From UM-FILTER-39-64 sp964367055 (lineage in GTDB: Bacteria; Patescibacteriota; Minisyncoccia; UBA6257; UBA9933), in assembly GCA_964367055.1 (NCBI GenBank), contig CAYIWD010000011.1, forward strand, positions 1-19,601: a stretch of 19,601 bases of DNA. Reading direction: 5' to 3'. Every line of letters begins with the position of its first letter. The first letter of the stretch is position 1. A program made the position numbers and the translations under genes. This document shows, piece by piece, positions 12,987-19,601 of the stretch. The notes under the pieces were generated by a model, which saw only the letters and a program-made list of their open reading frames with translations, was not told where the DNA came from and did no database searches.

Positions 12987-14195
12987 TTAGAATGCTTGCG
13001 CTAAATTATATATCGGAAGTAAAATGGATGCAAACAGTAATCCCACAAAAATACCGACTACGGCTATCAAAGCCGGCTGGATTAACTCTACTAAATTATT
13101 CAACATATCATTGACTTCCCGAGTGTAAAAATTTGAAATTCTTGATAAAATTTTATCAAGCCGGCCAGTGCCTTCGCCAATAGCCACCATCTGGTTCACT
13201 AAAGGCGGAAAATAATATTCGTTTTGAGCTAAAAGTTCTGAAAATAACGCTCCGCCACGAACTCCTTCTGCGATTTCGTGTAAAATATCTTGATAGACAA
13301 TATTTCCAACAGCGTTGCCGCTAATTTCAATTGCTTGAGGTATAGGAATGCCGCCTTTTGTCAAAATACTGGTTGATTCGGCAAAGCGAGCCACATACAT
13401 TTTTCTAAGAAGTTTTCCTATAACCGGTATTTTAATTATAAGTTCATTAAAAACCACTTTGCCTTCTTTGCTCCGAAAATAATCTATTAGTAAAAAGACG
13501 GTCGCAACACTTATTGCAATAATCGCCCACCACCAGTTAAGGGTAAAAGCACCGGCGCCTAAAAATATTTTTGTGATAAGCGGCAAATTGGTGCCGGTTT
13601 CTTCAAAAATCGGTCCGATTTGGGGAAAAACAACGACCAGCATTATCATCGCCACCACAAAAAATAAAATTAACACAGTAATTGGATAAATTAAGGCGTT
13701 CCGAATGCGACTCCTCCAGACCAATTCTTTATCTAAATAATCAGCCAAAAATATCATCGCTTCCTCTAAACGGCCGGTAATCTCAGCCGAGCGAATCATA
13801 TTGAGATAAAACTCGGAAAAAACTTTTCCTTGACGCTCCATTGCTTGAGACAAAGCAAGTCCGGCGTCAACATCAGAAGAAATTTTAAAAATTGTTTCTT
13901 TTAAAAATTGTTTTTCTGTTTGTTGGTAGAGAATTCTTAAGCTATTGCCTATTGGCACCTTTGATTCCATTAAGGTGGCGAATTGGCGGGTGAAAACCAT
14001 TAAATCAACAATCTTTATTCGATTAAAAAAACCTAAAATTCTATCGTACCAACGAATTTTTTCCGCCTCACCCAAATTTAAAATAAAAAGATTATTGCCG
14101 GTTAGGACATTAATCGCCGCTTCGCGATTTACGGCGTCAACATAACCGGTTTGAAATTCCCCTTCTTGAGTTCTAGCGTTGTATTTAAATTTCAA
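12987..14195 (-). CDS. pilC: Pilus platform protein PilC
   Basis: Inner-membrane platform of the pilus motor (T2SF/GspF family), 402 aa. Two homologous T2SF domains are seen: FTRQFATLMESKVPIGNSLRIL ... EITGRLEEAM with the first membrane helices (YPITVLILFFVVAMIML), and FAESTSILTKGGIPIPQAIEI ... AIGEGTGRLDKIL with a final hydrophobic helix (PALIAVVGIFVGLLFA). The start is TTG14195: a stop codon lies four codons upstream in frame, and the next Met would remove the conserved N-terminal domain. No Shine-Dalgarno; a spacer of heptamer repeats precedes it. It interacts with PilB and PilT encoded upstream. Confidence 0.95.
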   Translation of the reverse strand: MKFKYNARTQEGEFQTGYVDAVNREAAINVLTGNNLFILNLGEAEKIRWYDRILGFFNRIKIVDLMVFTRQFATLMESKVPIGNSLRILYQQTEKQFLKETIFKISSDVDAGLALSQAMERQGKVFSEFYLNMIRSAEITGRLEEAMIFLADYLDKELVWRSRIRNALIYPITVLILFFVVAMIMLVVVFPQIGPIFEETGTNLPLITKIFLGAGAFTLNWWWAIIAISVATVFLLIDYFRSKEGKVVFNELIIKIPVIGKLLRKMYVARFAESTSILTKGGIPIPQAIEISGNAVGNIVYQDILHEIAEGVRGGALFSELLAQNEYYFPPLVNQMVAIGEGTGRLDKILSRISNFYTREVNDMLNNLVELIQPALIAVVGIFVGLLFASILLPIYNLAQAF

Positions 14196-14200
14196 TTTTA

Positions 14201-14269
14201 GGTGTTAGGTGTTAGGTGTTGGGTGTTAGGTTAAATTACTAAAACCTAAAAACTAAAACCTAAGACCTA
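14201..14269. repeat. Inverted pair of heptamer arrays between pilT and pilC
   Basis: Four units GGTGTTA (one with a final G) fill 14201-14228, and four units of the opposite sense, AAACCTA, AAAACTA, AAACCTA, AGACCTA, fill 14242-14269. The reverse complement of AAACCTA is TAGGTTT, matching a rotation of the left unit, so the arrays form an imperfect 69-bp inverted repeat that almost fills the 80-bp spacer. Confidence 0.92.
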
Positions 14270-14275
14270 AGAATT

Positions 14276-15346
14276 TTAACTCCTCTCAAGTAATATCCTT
14301 AATTCGCTCGGGTTTAAAGAATGTAGTTCTGCGTTTTCTAAAGAAATTTCTTTATTTTTTACCAAATCAACCAACGAACGATTTAAATTCATCATTCCTT
14401 CTTGCATTGAAGTTTCAATGACTAAATCAATTTGGTATGCCTTTTTTTCACGAATGAGATTGCGGATTGCCGGATTAGAAATCATTATTTCACAAGCTGG
14501 CGTTCTCCCGCCTTCGATGCGCGGGATTAAACGTTCAGAAACAATCCCTACTAAAGTAGCGGCTAATTGCGAAGAAATCTGACCTTGCTGCTCAGATGGA
14601 AAACTATCAATAATTCGATCAATGGTTTGGGCAGCTGAATTAGTGTGTAAAGTGGAAAAAACCAAATGACCAGTTTCTGCTGCGGTCATAGCTGTCGCAA
14701 TTGATTCTCTATCGCGCATTTCACCAATCATGATCACGTCAGGATCCTGGCGTAAAAGCGAACGAAGTCCTTTATGAAAATTTAAGGTATCAGTTTTTAC
14801 CTCTCTTTGAGAAACGATACATTTATCTTGTGTAAAAATATATTCTACAGGGTCTTCAATGGTGATAATATGGTCGGTGCGAGTATGGTTGACTTCATCA
14901 AGTAAGGCAGCCAAAGTGGTTGATTTACCGTGGCCTGCCGGACCAACTATCAAAATAAAACCTTGAGAGAGTTTAGTAAAATCATGGAGAATTGGCGGTA
15001 ATCTTAATTCTTCAATAGTTCTAATTTGAGAAGGGATAAGACGCAAAGCCGCTGCCAAATAGCCCCTTTGGTGAAAAACATTGACCCTGAACCTAGCTTT
15101 ATCTTCAAAGCTATAAGAAATGTCGAGTTCTCTTTTTTCTAAAAGTTCTTGTTTTTGTTCTTGGGTAAGTAGACTAGAGACTAAATTTTCTACTACTTCT
15201 GGCGTAACCATCGGCTCTTTTTGAAGAGGGATCAAAACACCGTCAATTCTAAGCATCGGATGCCTACCAACCGCTAAATGCAAATCAGAAGCATTCTGCC
15301 GAGCCGTGGCTAATAATAAATCATCAAGTTGTTGTTTGTAGTCCAT
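14276..15346 (-). CDS. pilT: Pilus retraction ATPase PilT
   Basis: Hexameric ATPase for pilus disassembly and retraction. 356 aa: N-terminal PAS-like domain (SDLHLAVGRHPMLRIDG), Walker A GPAGHGKST (135-143), Asp box IEDPVEYI, Walker B RQDPDVIMIGEMRD, His box TGHLVFSTLHTNSA, and the PilT-specific AIRNLIRE (293-300). This last motif separates it from PilB and GspE. It starts 15 bp after the pilB stop, with a TATAAT box in the junction that could give it extra transcription. pilC follows after the repeat spacer. Retractile pili in CPR bacteria are thought to serve attachment or DNA uptake. Confidence 0.95.
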   Translation of the reverse strand: MDYKQQLDDLLLATARQNASDLHLAVGRHPMLRIDGVLIPLQKEPMVTPEVVENLVSSLLTQEQKQELLEKRELDISYSFEDKARFRVNVFHQRGYLAAALRLIPSQIRTIEELRLPPILHDFTKLSQGFILIVGPAGHGKSTTLAALLDEVNHTRTDHIITIEDPVEYIFTQDKCIVSQREVKTDTLNFHKGLRSLLRQDPDVIMIGEMRDRESIATAMTAAETGHLVFSTLHTNSAAQTIDRIIDSFPSEQQGQISSQLAATLVGIVSERLIPRIEGGRTPACEIMISNPAIRNLIREKKAYQIDLVIETSMQEGMMNLNRSLVDLVKNKEISLENAELHSLNPSELRILLERS

Positions 15347-15355
15347 GTTTTTAAA

Positions 15356-15385
15356 ATTATACTACACTTCCATTGTTTCCCGCAA
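15356..15385 (-). promoter_or_regulatory. Possible internal promoter before pilT
   Basis: TATAAT on the minus strand (15361-15356) begins right after the pilB stop codon and ends 9 bp before the pilT ATG. TTGCGG (15385-15380) lies 18 bp upstream as a partial -35. A transcript from here would have a leader of only two or three bases. Confidence 0.4.
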
Positions 15386-17104
15386 TACCTCTTCAATAGA
15401 AACCAAACCATCAAGCGCTTTTAAAATTCCATCTTGACGCAGGCTAATCATTCCCTGGCGCTGAGTTTCTTCAAAAATATGGTGTTCGGTAGGGTTAGTA
15501 TTAATAATTTTTTCAAGCTCTGGAGTCATTTTTAAAATTTCACATAGGGCCACACGACCCTTAACTCCTTTATTTTGACAAGCAGAACAACCAGTAGAAT
15601 GATATATTTTAAAATTTCCGACTTCCGACTTATGATTTCCGACAGCTTCTTCTGGTAATTTTTCTATTTCACGCTTAATAATTTCTTGAATTTTTTCCGG
15701 AGCTTTCTCCGCTTTTTTACACTGTTCGCAAAGCCGAACAACTAAACGTTGAGCCAACATTAAATTTAAAGATGGTGGAAGCAAAAATGAATCTACCTTC
15801 ATATCAATTAAGCGTGGAATTACTCCCAGGGCATCGTTGGTATGAAGAGTAGAAAGTACAATATGACCAGTTAGGGCAGCGTGAATTGCTAAGCCGGCGG
15901 TTTCATTATCTCGAATTTCACCTACCATAATTACGTCGGGGTCCTGACGAAGAATCTGCCGCAAACCAGAGGCAAAATCATAGCCAATTTCTGGTCTAAC
16001 CTGCGATTGGTTCAAACCATCAATAAAATATTCAACAGGGTCTTCTAAACTAACAATGTTAACCCCCTCCTTATTAAGAATCTGCATTATGGCATAAAGA
16101 GTAGTGGTTTTACCCGAGCCGGTTGGCCCGGTAATTAAAACCATTCCAAATGGCTTTTGAATATTTTCTTTAATTATAGCATAATTTCTACCTATTAATC
16201 CTAATTCTTCTAGACCTTTTAAACCGACCGTCGGATCTAAAACCCTAATTGCAACCTTTTCTCCGACGGGTGTGGGGAAAGTAGCTACTCGATAATCAAT
16301 ATCCCGACCAAAAAGTACTGTTCTAAAACGGCCATCTTGCGGAATTCTGTTCTCATCAATTTTTAAATTAGAAAGAACTTTAATCCGAGAAATAATCGGC
16401 TGATGCAGCTCTATGGGCATTGAAGAAACTTCCTGAAGAACGCCGTCAAGTCGAAATCTAATCCGCAACCGTTCTCTTTGCGGCTCAATATGAATATCAG
16501 AAGCTTTCTGCCAAACCGCTTCTTTTAGTGTGGAAGCGACAATTTTGATAATCGGCGCCTCTTCGGAAATTCTTGCTCCCTCTTCCAATTGAATAGTTTT
16601 TTGATAAACCGCTAAGCCCTTCCCTGCTTGAAGATTAAGCGATTTAGTGGCAATTTCAATTTCGCTTTTATATGGAGAATAACGCCTTAGAGCCAATTCC
16701 CAGATTGATTGAGTAATTAAATAAACACCTAAATTAAGCCGCAATTGTTTGGCAATAAATTTTAGAACTTCCTGAGCTTTAACATCGTCGGGATTAACCA
16801 TCCCCGCTATTAACGTATCACTAGAACGAGAAAGAGGTATGACTTTATAGTTCCGAATAGTTTCTTCGGGCACTAATTTCAAAATATCTTCTTCAACTTC
16901 TTCAATTTTAATTTTTTTATAAGGGACGCCTAAAACGCGGCTTTTTATTTTAGCAATAGCCTCTTCATCAACCAAACGCCGATCATGGATTAATTCTTCG
17001 GCGCTTACCCTACCCAAAGACGCATCAGTAATAATTTTTTTAGTTGACTCTTCGGTTAAAAGTCCTTCTTTGGTTAATTCTTGAAGGAAAGTTTTGTTGT
17101 CCAT
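15362..17104 (-). CDS. pilB: Pilus extension ATPase PilB
   Basis: GspE/PilB-type ATPase that powers pilus assembly, 580 aa. N-terminal GspE domain (1-150), arm region, SDIHIEPQ at 202-209, Walker A GPTGSGKTTT (326-335), Asp box LEDPVEYF, Walker B RQDPDVIMVGEIRD (386-399), His box TGHIVLSTLHTND, and a four-Cys zinc site: Cys459, Cys462, Cys506, Cys509. The zinc site separates it from PilT. The loop between the Cys pairs is encoded in part by a heptamer array (15616-15643). ATG follows the upstream stop directly (zero spacing), with a weak AGG before it. Confidence 0.96.
   Translation of the reverse strand: MDNKTFLQELTKEGLLTEESTKKIITDASLGRVSAEELIHDRRLVDEEAIAKIKSRVLGVPYKKIKIEEVEEDILKLVPEETIRNYKVIPLSRSSDTLIAGMVNPDDVKAQEVLKFIAKQLRLNLGVYLITQSIWELALRRYSPYKSEIEIATKSLNLQAGKGLAVYQKTIQLEEGARISEEAPIIKIVASTLKEAVWQKASDIHIEPQRERLRIRFRLDGVLQEVSSMPIELHQPIISRIKVLSNLKIDENRIPQDGRFRTVLFGRDIDYRVATFPTPVGEKVAIRVLDPTVGLKGLEELGLIGRNYAIIKENIQKPFGMVLITGPTGSGKTTTLYAIMQILNKEGVNIVSLEDPVEYFIDGLNQSQVRPEIGYDFASGLRQILRQDPDVIMVGEIRDNETAGLAIHAALTGHIVLSTLHTNDALGVIPRLIDMKVDSFLLPPSLNLMLAQRLVVRLCEQCKKAEKAPEKIQEIIKREIEKLPEEAVGNHKSEVGNFKIYHSTGCSACQNKGVKGRVALCEILKMTPELEKIINTNPTEHHIFEETQRQGMISLRQDGILKALDGLVSIEEVLRETMEV
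15616..15643 (-). repeat. Heptamer array, 4 units, inside pilB
   Basis: TTCCGAC occurs at 15616-15622, 15623-15629 and 15637-15643 on the + strand, with the degenerate unit TTATGAT between, all in one 7-bp register. It encodes AVGNHKSEVGNF between the two Cys pairs of the zinc site. Confidence 0.9.
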
Positions 17105-17392
17105 TTACCTTACAAACGGATTATTCTTGCCGACTGGCCCAACATTTATTGGATTAACATATGTTTTCAGAATTTGGAATTTAGAATTATTAATAATAAC
17201 CCCTGGTTGTAATTGTATATTCGAGAGTTCCTGAATAGACTGCAAGTTTGTCGGCACAATTTTTTCAATTAGTGGCACTGGAGCAAAAAATAAATAATAA
17301 ACGGCGCTGGCTATAATAATTACCACCAAAATAATTGACACCAAAGCGAACCAATTAATTCCTTTTTTTTCTTCTTCAATAATTATTGCCAT
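17105..17392 (-). CDS. Small membrane protein at the pilP position
   Basis: 95 aa with a short cytoplasmic start (IIIEEEKKG), one membrane helix (about 14-36, ALVSIILVVIIIASAVYYLFF) and a short outer segment ending VGPVGKNNPFVR. It lies between pilO and pilB, the place of PilP in many pilus operons, and the ending recalls the G-(K/R)-x-(D/N)-P-F motif of PilP-like proteins; it is not a lipoprotein and is much shorter than PilP. I infer a part in the PilMNO alignment complex. A heptamer array (17164-17191) codes part of the extracellular region. Confidence 0.7.
   Translation of the reverse strand: MAIIIEEEKKGINWFALVSIILVVIIIASAVYYLFFAPVPLIEKIVPTNLQSIQELSNIQLQPGVIINNSKFQILKTYVNPINVGPVGKNNPFVR
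17164..17191 (-). repeat. Heptamer array, 3-4 units, inside the pilP-position gene
   Basis: AATTTGG, AATTTAG and AATTATT start at 17171, 17178 and 17185 on the + strand; TTTTCAG at 17164 is a possible fourth unit. They encode NNSKFQILK. Confidence 0.65.
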
Positions 17393-17396
17393 AATT

Positions 17397-17963
17397 TTAG
17401 TTACTTTGATAATACGTATCTGCGATTATACTATAGGAAAATATATTTCCGCCGACTCTTGACCCAGATTCTATTTTTAGACTTACTAAATCAATTAAGG
17501 TTATATTGGTTTCCAAATTCTTAAGAAATGCCTTAAAATTTTCATAGCTGCCTATTAAATGCAAACTAAATCTTAAAGTACCCATGCCCTTAATCAAGGT
17601 TGGTTGCGTTGATGGTTTAATTGCCAATTCCTGCGTTGATAACGAGTCAAGGATTAGGCTGTTAATTTTAGATAGACCGCTAATTTGGCTGACTCCTAAG
17701 GCAATATTTTGCGATATGGGTAAAATCAAAGAAATCGTGTCTTGAATCACTGCCACATCTTTATACTCGCTTAAAAGTTTTTGAACTTGCCCAATTGATG
17801 CTTCCTCTTCAGCAATAAGTCGTGTTCTCGCAACTACTTCGGCTCTTAAATTTGTAACCTCAGAATAGGCCGGTAAAATTAAAGTGCTGTAAATAAAAAG
17901 TGATGCGATAAACATTACAATCGCTAATAGAATACTTACAAATCTTTTACTTGAAGCTCTCAT
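17397..17963 (-). CDS. pilO: Pilus alignment protein PilO
   Basis: 188 aa, one membrane helix near the N terminus (VSILLAIVMFIASLFIYSTLIL), a coiled-coil-like stretch (SEVTNLRAEVVARTRLIAEEE) and a ferredoxin-like C-terminal domain with GTLRFSLHLIGSYENFKAFLKNLE, the usual PilO signature. Bitopic inner-membrane partner of PilN. Starts 5 bp after pilN. Confidence 0.85.
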   Translation of the reverse strand: MRASSKRFVSILLAIVMFIASLFIYSTLILPAYSEVTNLRAEVVARTRLIAEEEASIGQVQKLLSEYKDVAVIQDTISLILPISQNIALGVSQISGLSKINSLILDSLSTQELAIKPSTQPTLIKGMGTLRFSLHLIGSYENFKAFLKNLETNITLIDLVSLKIESGSRVGGNIFSYSIIADTYYQSN

Positions 17964-17968
17964 ATTTT

Positions 17969-18520
17969 TTATTTTACTAATTCTGGCTTAAATATTAACT
18001 GAATGGAAAAACGAACAGTCCCATCATCTATAATTTTTGAATCGTTCACGATAACCCTTTCTATATTCGGCGTTTTTCTAAGTACTTCTAGCTGTTGAGA
18101 CAAAATGTCATAACTAGGCGCTGAACCATCAATCTTAAGTCTTTTTTCTAGCAAAGATAAATCTAAAGAAACATAATAAACCTGTGTAAGAGTATTCTTC
18201 TCTAATAGATCAAAAAGCTTAGAAGTAACAGTGTGAGAATCTAATAAGTTTTGAATATTGACTAATTGAGAATAGGTGGTTATTAAATTTTTCTGTTGGT
18301 CGTTACCGATAGTTTTAGATAAATCATTAATTTTACTATCAAGAACGCTTATTTGAGAATTTAAATACGGCTTATAGCCCAGGGTTATCCCGAAATAGCT
18401 AATGGTTGCTGTTCCTAAAATAATAGTTGAAAAGATAAGTAACCGCCAAGGCCAACCAACCGGCATCTTTGTCGGTGTTTTTAACTGCTGTTCTAAAGCG
18501 CTTTTGGTGTATTGAGACAT
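17969..18520 (-). CDS. pilN: Pilus alignment protein PilN
   Basis: 183 aa. A cytoplasmic start rich in polar residues (residues 1-25) leads to one membrane helix (RLLIFSTIILGTATISYFGI), then a coiled-coil-like region and a domain with VYYVSLDLSLLEKRLKIDGSA and LEVLRKTPNIERV, like the Fimbrial assembly (PilN) family. PilN normally binds PilM through its N terminus; here the segment begins MSQYTKSALEQQL rather than the usual INLLP motif, so binding may differ. Starts 13 bp after pilM. Confidence 0.8.
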   Translation of the reverse strand: MSQYTKSALEQQLKTPTKMPVGWPWRLLIFSTIILGTATISYFGITLGYKPYLNSQISVLDSKINDLSKTIGNDQQKNLITTYSQLVNIQNLLDSHTVTSKLFDLLEKNTLTQVYYVSLDLSLLEKRLKIDGSAPSYDILSQQLEVLRKTPNIERVIVNDSKIIDDGTVRFSIQLIFKPELVK

Positions 18521-18533
18521 AAATTACAATCTT

Positions 18534-19601
18534 TTAAATAAACTCTCTTATGCCCAATCCGATAGCCACGCTAAAATTTGGGCCCAACTCTTTAACAAAT
18601 GGTTCAATCCCAGATGGATATTCTACTTTTAAAAACGGATTACCGACAAATGTTGGTAAGCCCAGTTGTTCTTCAACGTATTTTTCAATACCCAACAGAT
18701 TGGCTCCGCCGCCAGCTAAAATTATTCGCTCAATCCTAGATTTTATTCCTTGGTTTTTTTCGTAATTAACCCTTGCCCGTCCTACATCGCTAATTATAGC
18801 ATCTAAAAAAGGAATAGTTAATGTGGATAACTCATATCCTCCTGCGCCAGCCAAAATACCCTTTTGTTTTTTAAGTTCTTCAGCCCTTCTAACATTAATA
18901 TTTAAGCCGCTACTAATTGCCTGGGTTAAGGAAGCGCCGCTAAAATCAGTCTGATAATTACATTTAAGAAAACCCAGCTCTGAAACAGCGATATTAGTGG
19001 ACCGGCCACCAATATCTACCAGTAAGGTCGGTGTCGGGTCGCTACCAACTAATGCCCTTATTAAACTTAAACTTTCTATTTCGACCGCTTTTAATTCCAA
19101 GCCAGCTAATTTAAAAATATTTTGGAACTTCCTAATTTGTTCTTTGGGCACGGAAATAATCAAAATCTGCTGCTTAGTGAAGCCGTCCTCTTCTATTTCT
19201 CCAACCTTAAACCACTCAATAGCCACCTCAGAAGCGGGCAAAGGAATGTGTTGGCGAATTTGGAAAGAAACAGTTTTGTCAGTATCTGATTCCGGCATTG
19301 ACGGTATTTCTATTAAAGTAATAAAAGACGAGAAAGACGGAATTGAAGCAATGGCTTGGTGAGACTTAATTTTTAATTTATTCAAAAGCATTTTTAGCAT
19401 CTTGGCTGTTTCGTTCTCCATTATTTTTAAACCACTGGTCTGGATAGCGTCGTTAAGCCGCTCCAAATGGCCGTAGCTTTCTAAAACTCCATAATTTTGA
19501 AGTTTTGGCTGATGTTTACCGGAAGAGATTTCCACCATTTTAATTGAAGCGGTTCCGATATCAACGCCGAGATAAGAATTGGCGCCGACTAAAGATTTTA
19601 T
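18534..19601 (-). CDS. pilM: Pilus assembly ATPase-fold protein PilM, 5' end outside window
   Basis: Actin/FtsA-like cytoplasmic protein that binds PilN and links the motor to the alignment complex. The frame is open to the right edge: upstream of the first ATG (19538) it still reads YLGVDIGTASIKMVEIS, the essential phosphate-1 motif, so ATG19538 is not the start. Further motifs are IEIPSMPESD, FQIRQHIPLP, LLVDIGGRSTNIAV (phosphate-2), and LAGGGANLLGIEKYVEEQLGLP (adenosine site), followed by the close SVAIGLGIREFI. About 355 residues are present, so only a few are missing. First visible gene of the pilus operon. Confidence 0.95.
   Translation of the reverse strand: MKSLVGANSYLGVDIGTASIKMVEISSGKHQPKLQNYGVLESYGHLERLNDAIQTSGLKIMENETAKMLKMLLNKLKIKSHQAIASIPSFSSFITLIEIPSMPESDTDKTVSFQIRQHIPLPASEVAIEWFKVGEIEEDGFTKQQILIISVPKEQIRKFQNIFKLAGLELKAVEIESLSLIRALVGSDPTPTLLVDIGGRSTNIAVSELGFLKCNYQTDFSGASLTQAISSGLNINVRRAEELKKQKGILAGAGGYELSTLTIPFLDAIISDVGRARVNYEKNQGIKSRIERIILAGGGANLLGIEKYVEEQLGLPTFVGNPFLKVEYPSGIEPFVKELGPNFSVAIGLGIREFI

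Noticed and set aside
13883..13913. 15-bp direct repeat (TTTTAAAAATTGTTT, 16 bp apart) in pilC
   Set aside because: The encoded region matches normal PilC length and pattern, so this may be chance in AT-rich codons.
19538..19540. ATG as start of pilM
   Set aside because: The upstream in-frame codons to the window edge encode the conserved VDIGTASIK motif, so the gene continues beyond the window.

Overview
The window looks like a metagenome-derived scaffold of a Patescibacteria (candidate phyla radiation, CPR) bacterium, most likely Parcubacteria-like. This is inferred from the AT-rich sequence, the compact minus-strand type IV pilus operon with no secretin gene in view, short coupled genes with few Shine-Dalgarno sites, two runs of exactly 100 N (scaffold gaps), and short repeats embedded in housekeeping genes. 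No marker-gene phylogeny could be run.

Layout. Positions 1-1643 hold initiator tRNA-fMet (cut by the left edge), tRNA-Met, murD and tRNA-Asp, all on +. Positions 1685-4441 (+) hold an S51 peptidase, a YfiH/PgeF-type gene interrupted by a gap, a MazG-like protein and tyrS; the last two overlap. A 146-bp nested inverted-repeat element separates tyrS from a convergent HD-domain gene. From 5296 to the right edge every gene is on the minus strand. In transcription order these are a pilus operon (pilM, pilN, pilO, a pilP-position protein, pilB, pilT, pilC, major pilin, prepilin peptidase, a gap, then four minor pilins, the first truncated by the gap), a rho-independent terminator, ligA, gatC, gatA, a membrane-anchored hypothetical, and the HD gene. 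No gene-free stretch exceeds 300 bp; the longest, 5296-5528, holds a promoter and Shine-Dalgarno site for the HD gene and a 36-bp palindrome.

How the genes fit together. PilB and PilT power extension and retraction, PilC is the platform, PilM/N/O plus the pilP-position protein form the alignment complex, and the prepilin peptidase processes the pilins. GatC and GatA belong to tRNA-dependent amidation (GatB is not in the window). MurD and the PgeF-like protein act in peptidoglycan precursor synthesis and quality control.

Most striking observation. Imperfect tandem arrays with an exact 7-bp period occur at a dozen or so places, in murD, gatA (twice), gatC, ligA (twice), the prepilin peptidase, pilB, the pilP-position gene, the pilX-like leader and two operon spacers. 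murD also carries four other repeat types plus a 12-bp-stem palindrome, all read through without breaking the frame. Cyanobacterial heptanucleotide STRR sequences are the closest described parallel I know. A second theme is transcription start placement: ligA, gatC and the major pilin have a -10-like hexamer 6-7 bp before ATG (leaderless transcripts), and the murD ATG shares its A with the CCA end of the preceding tRNA.
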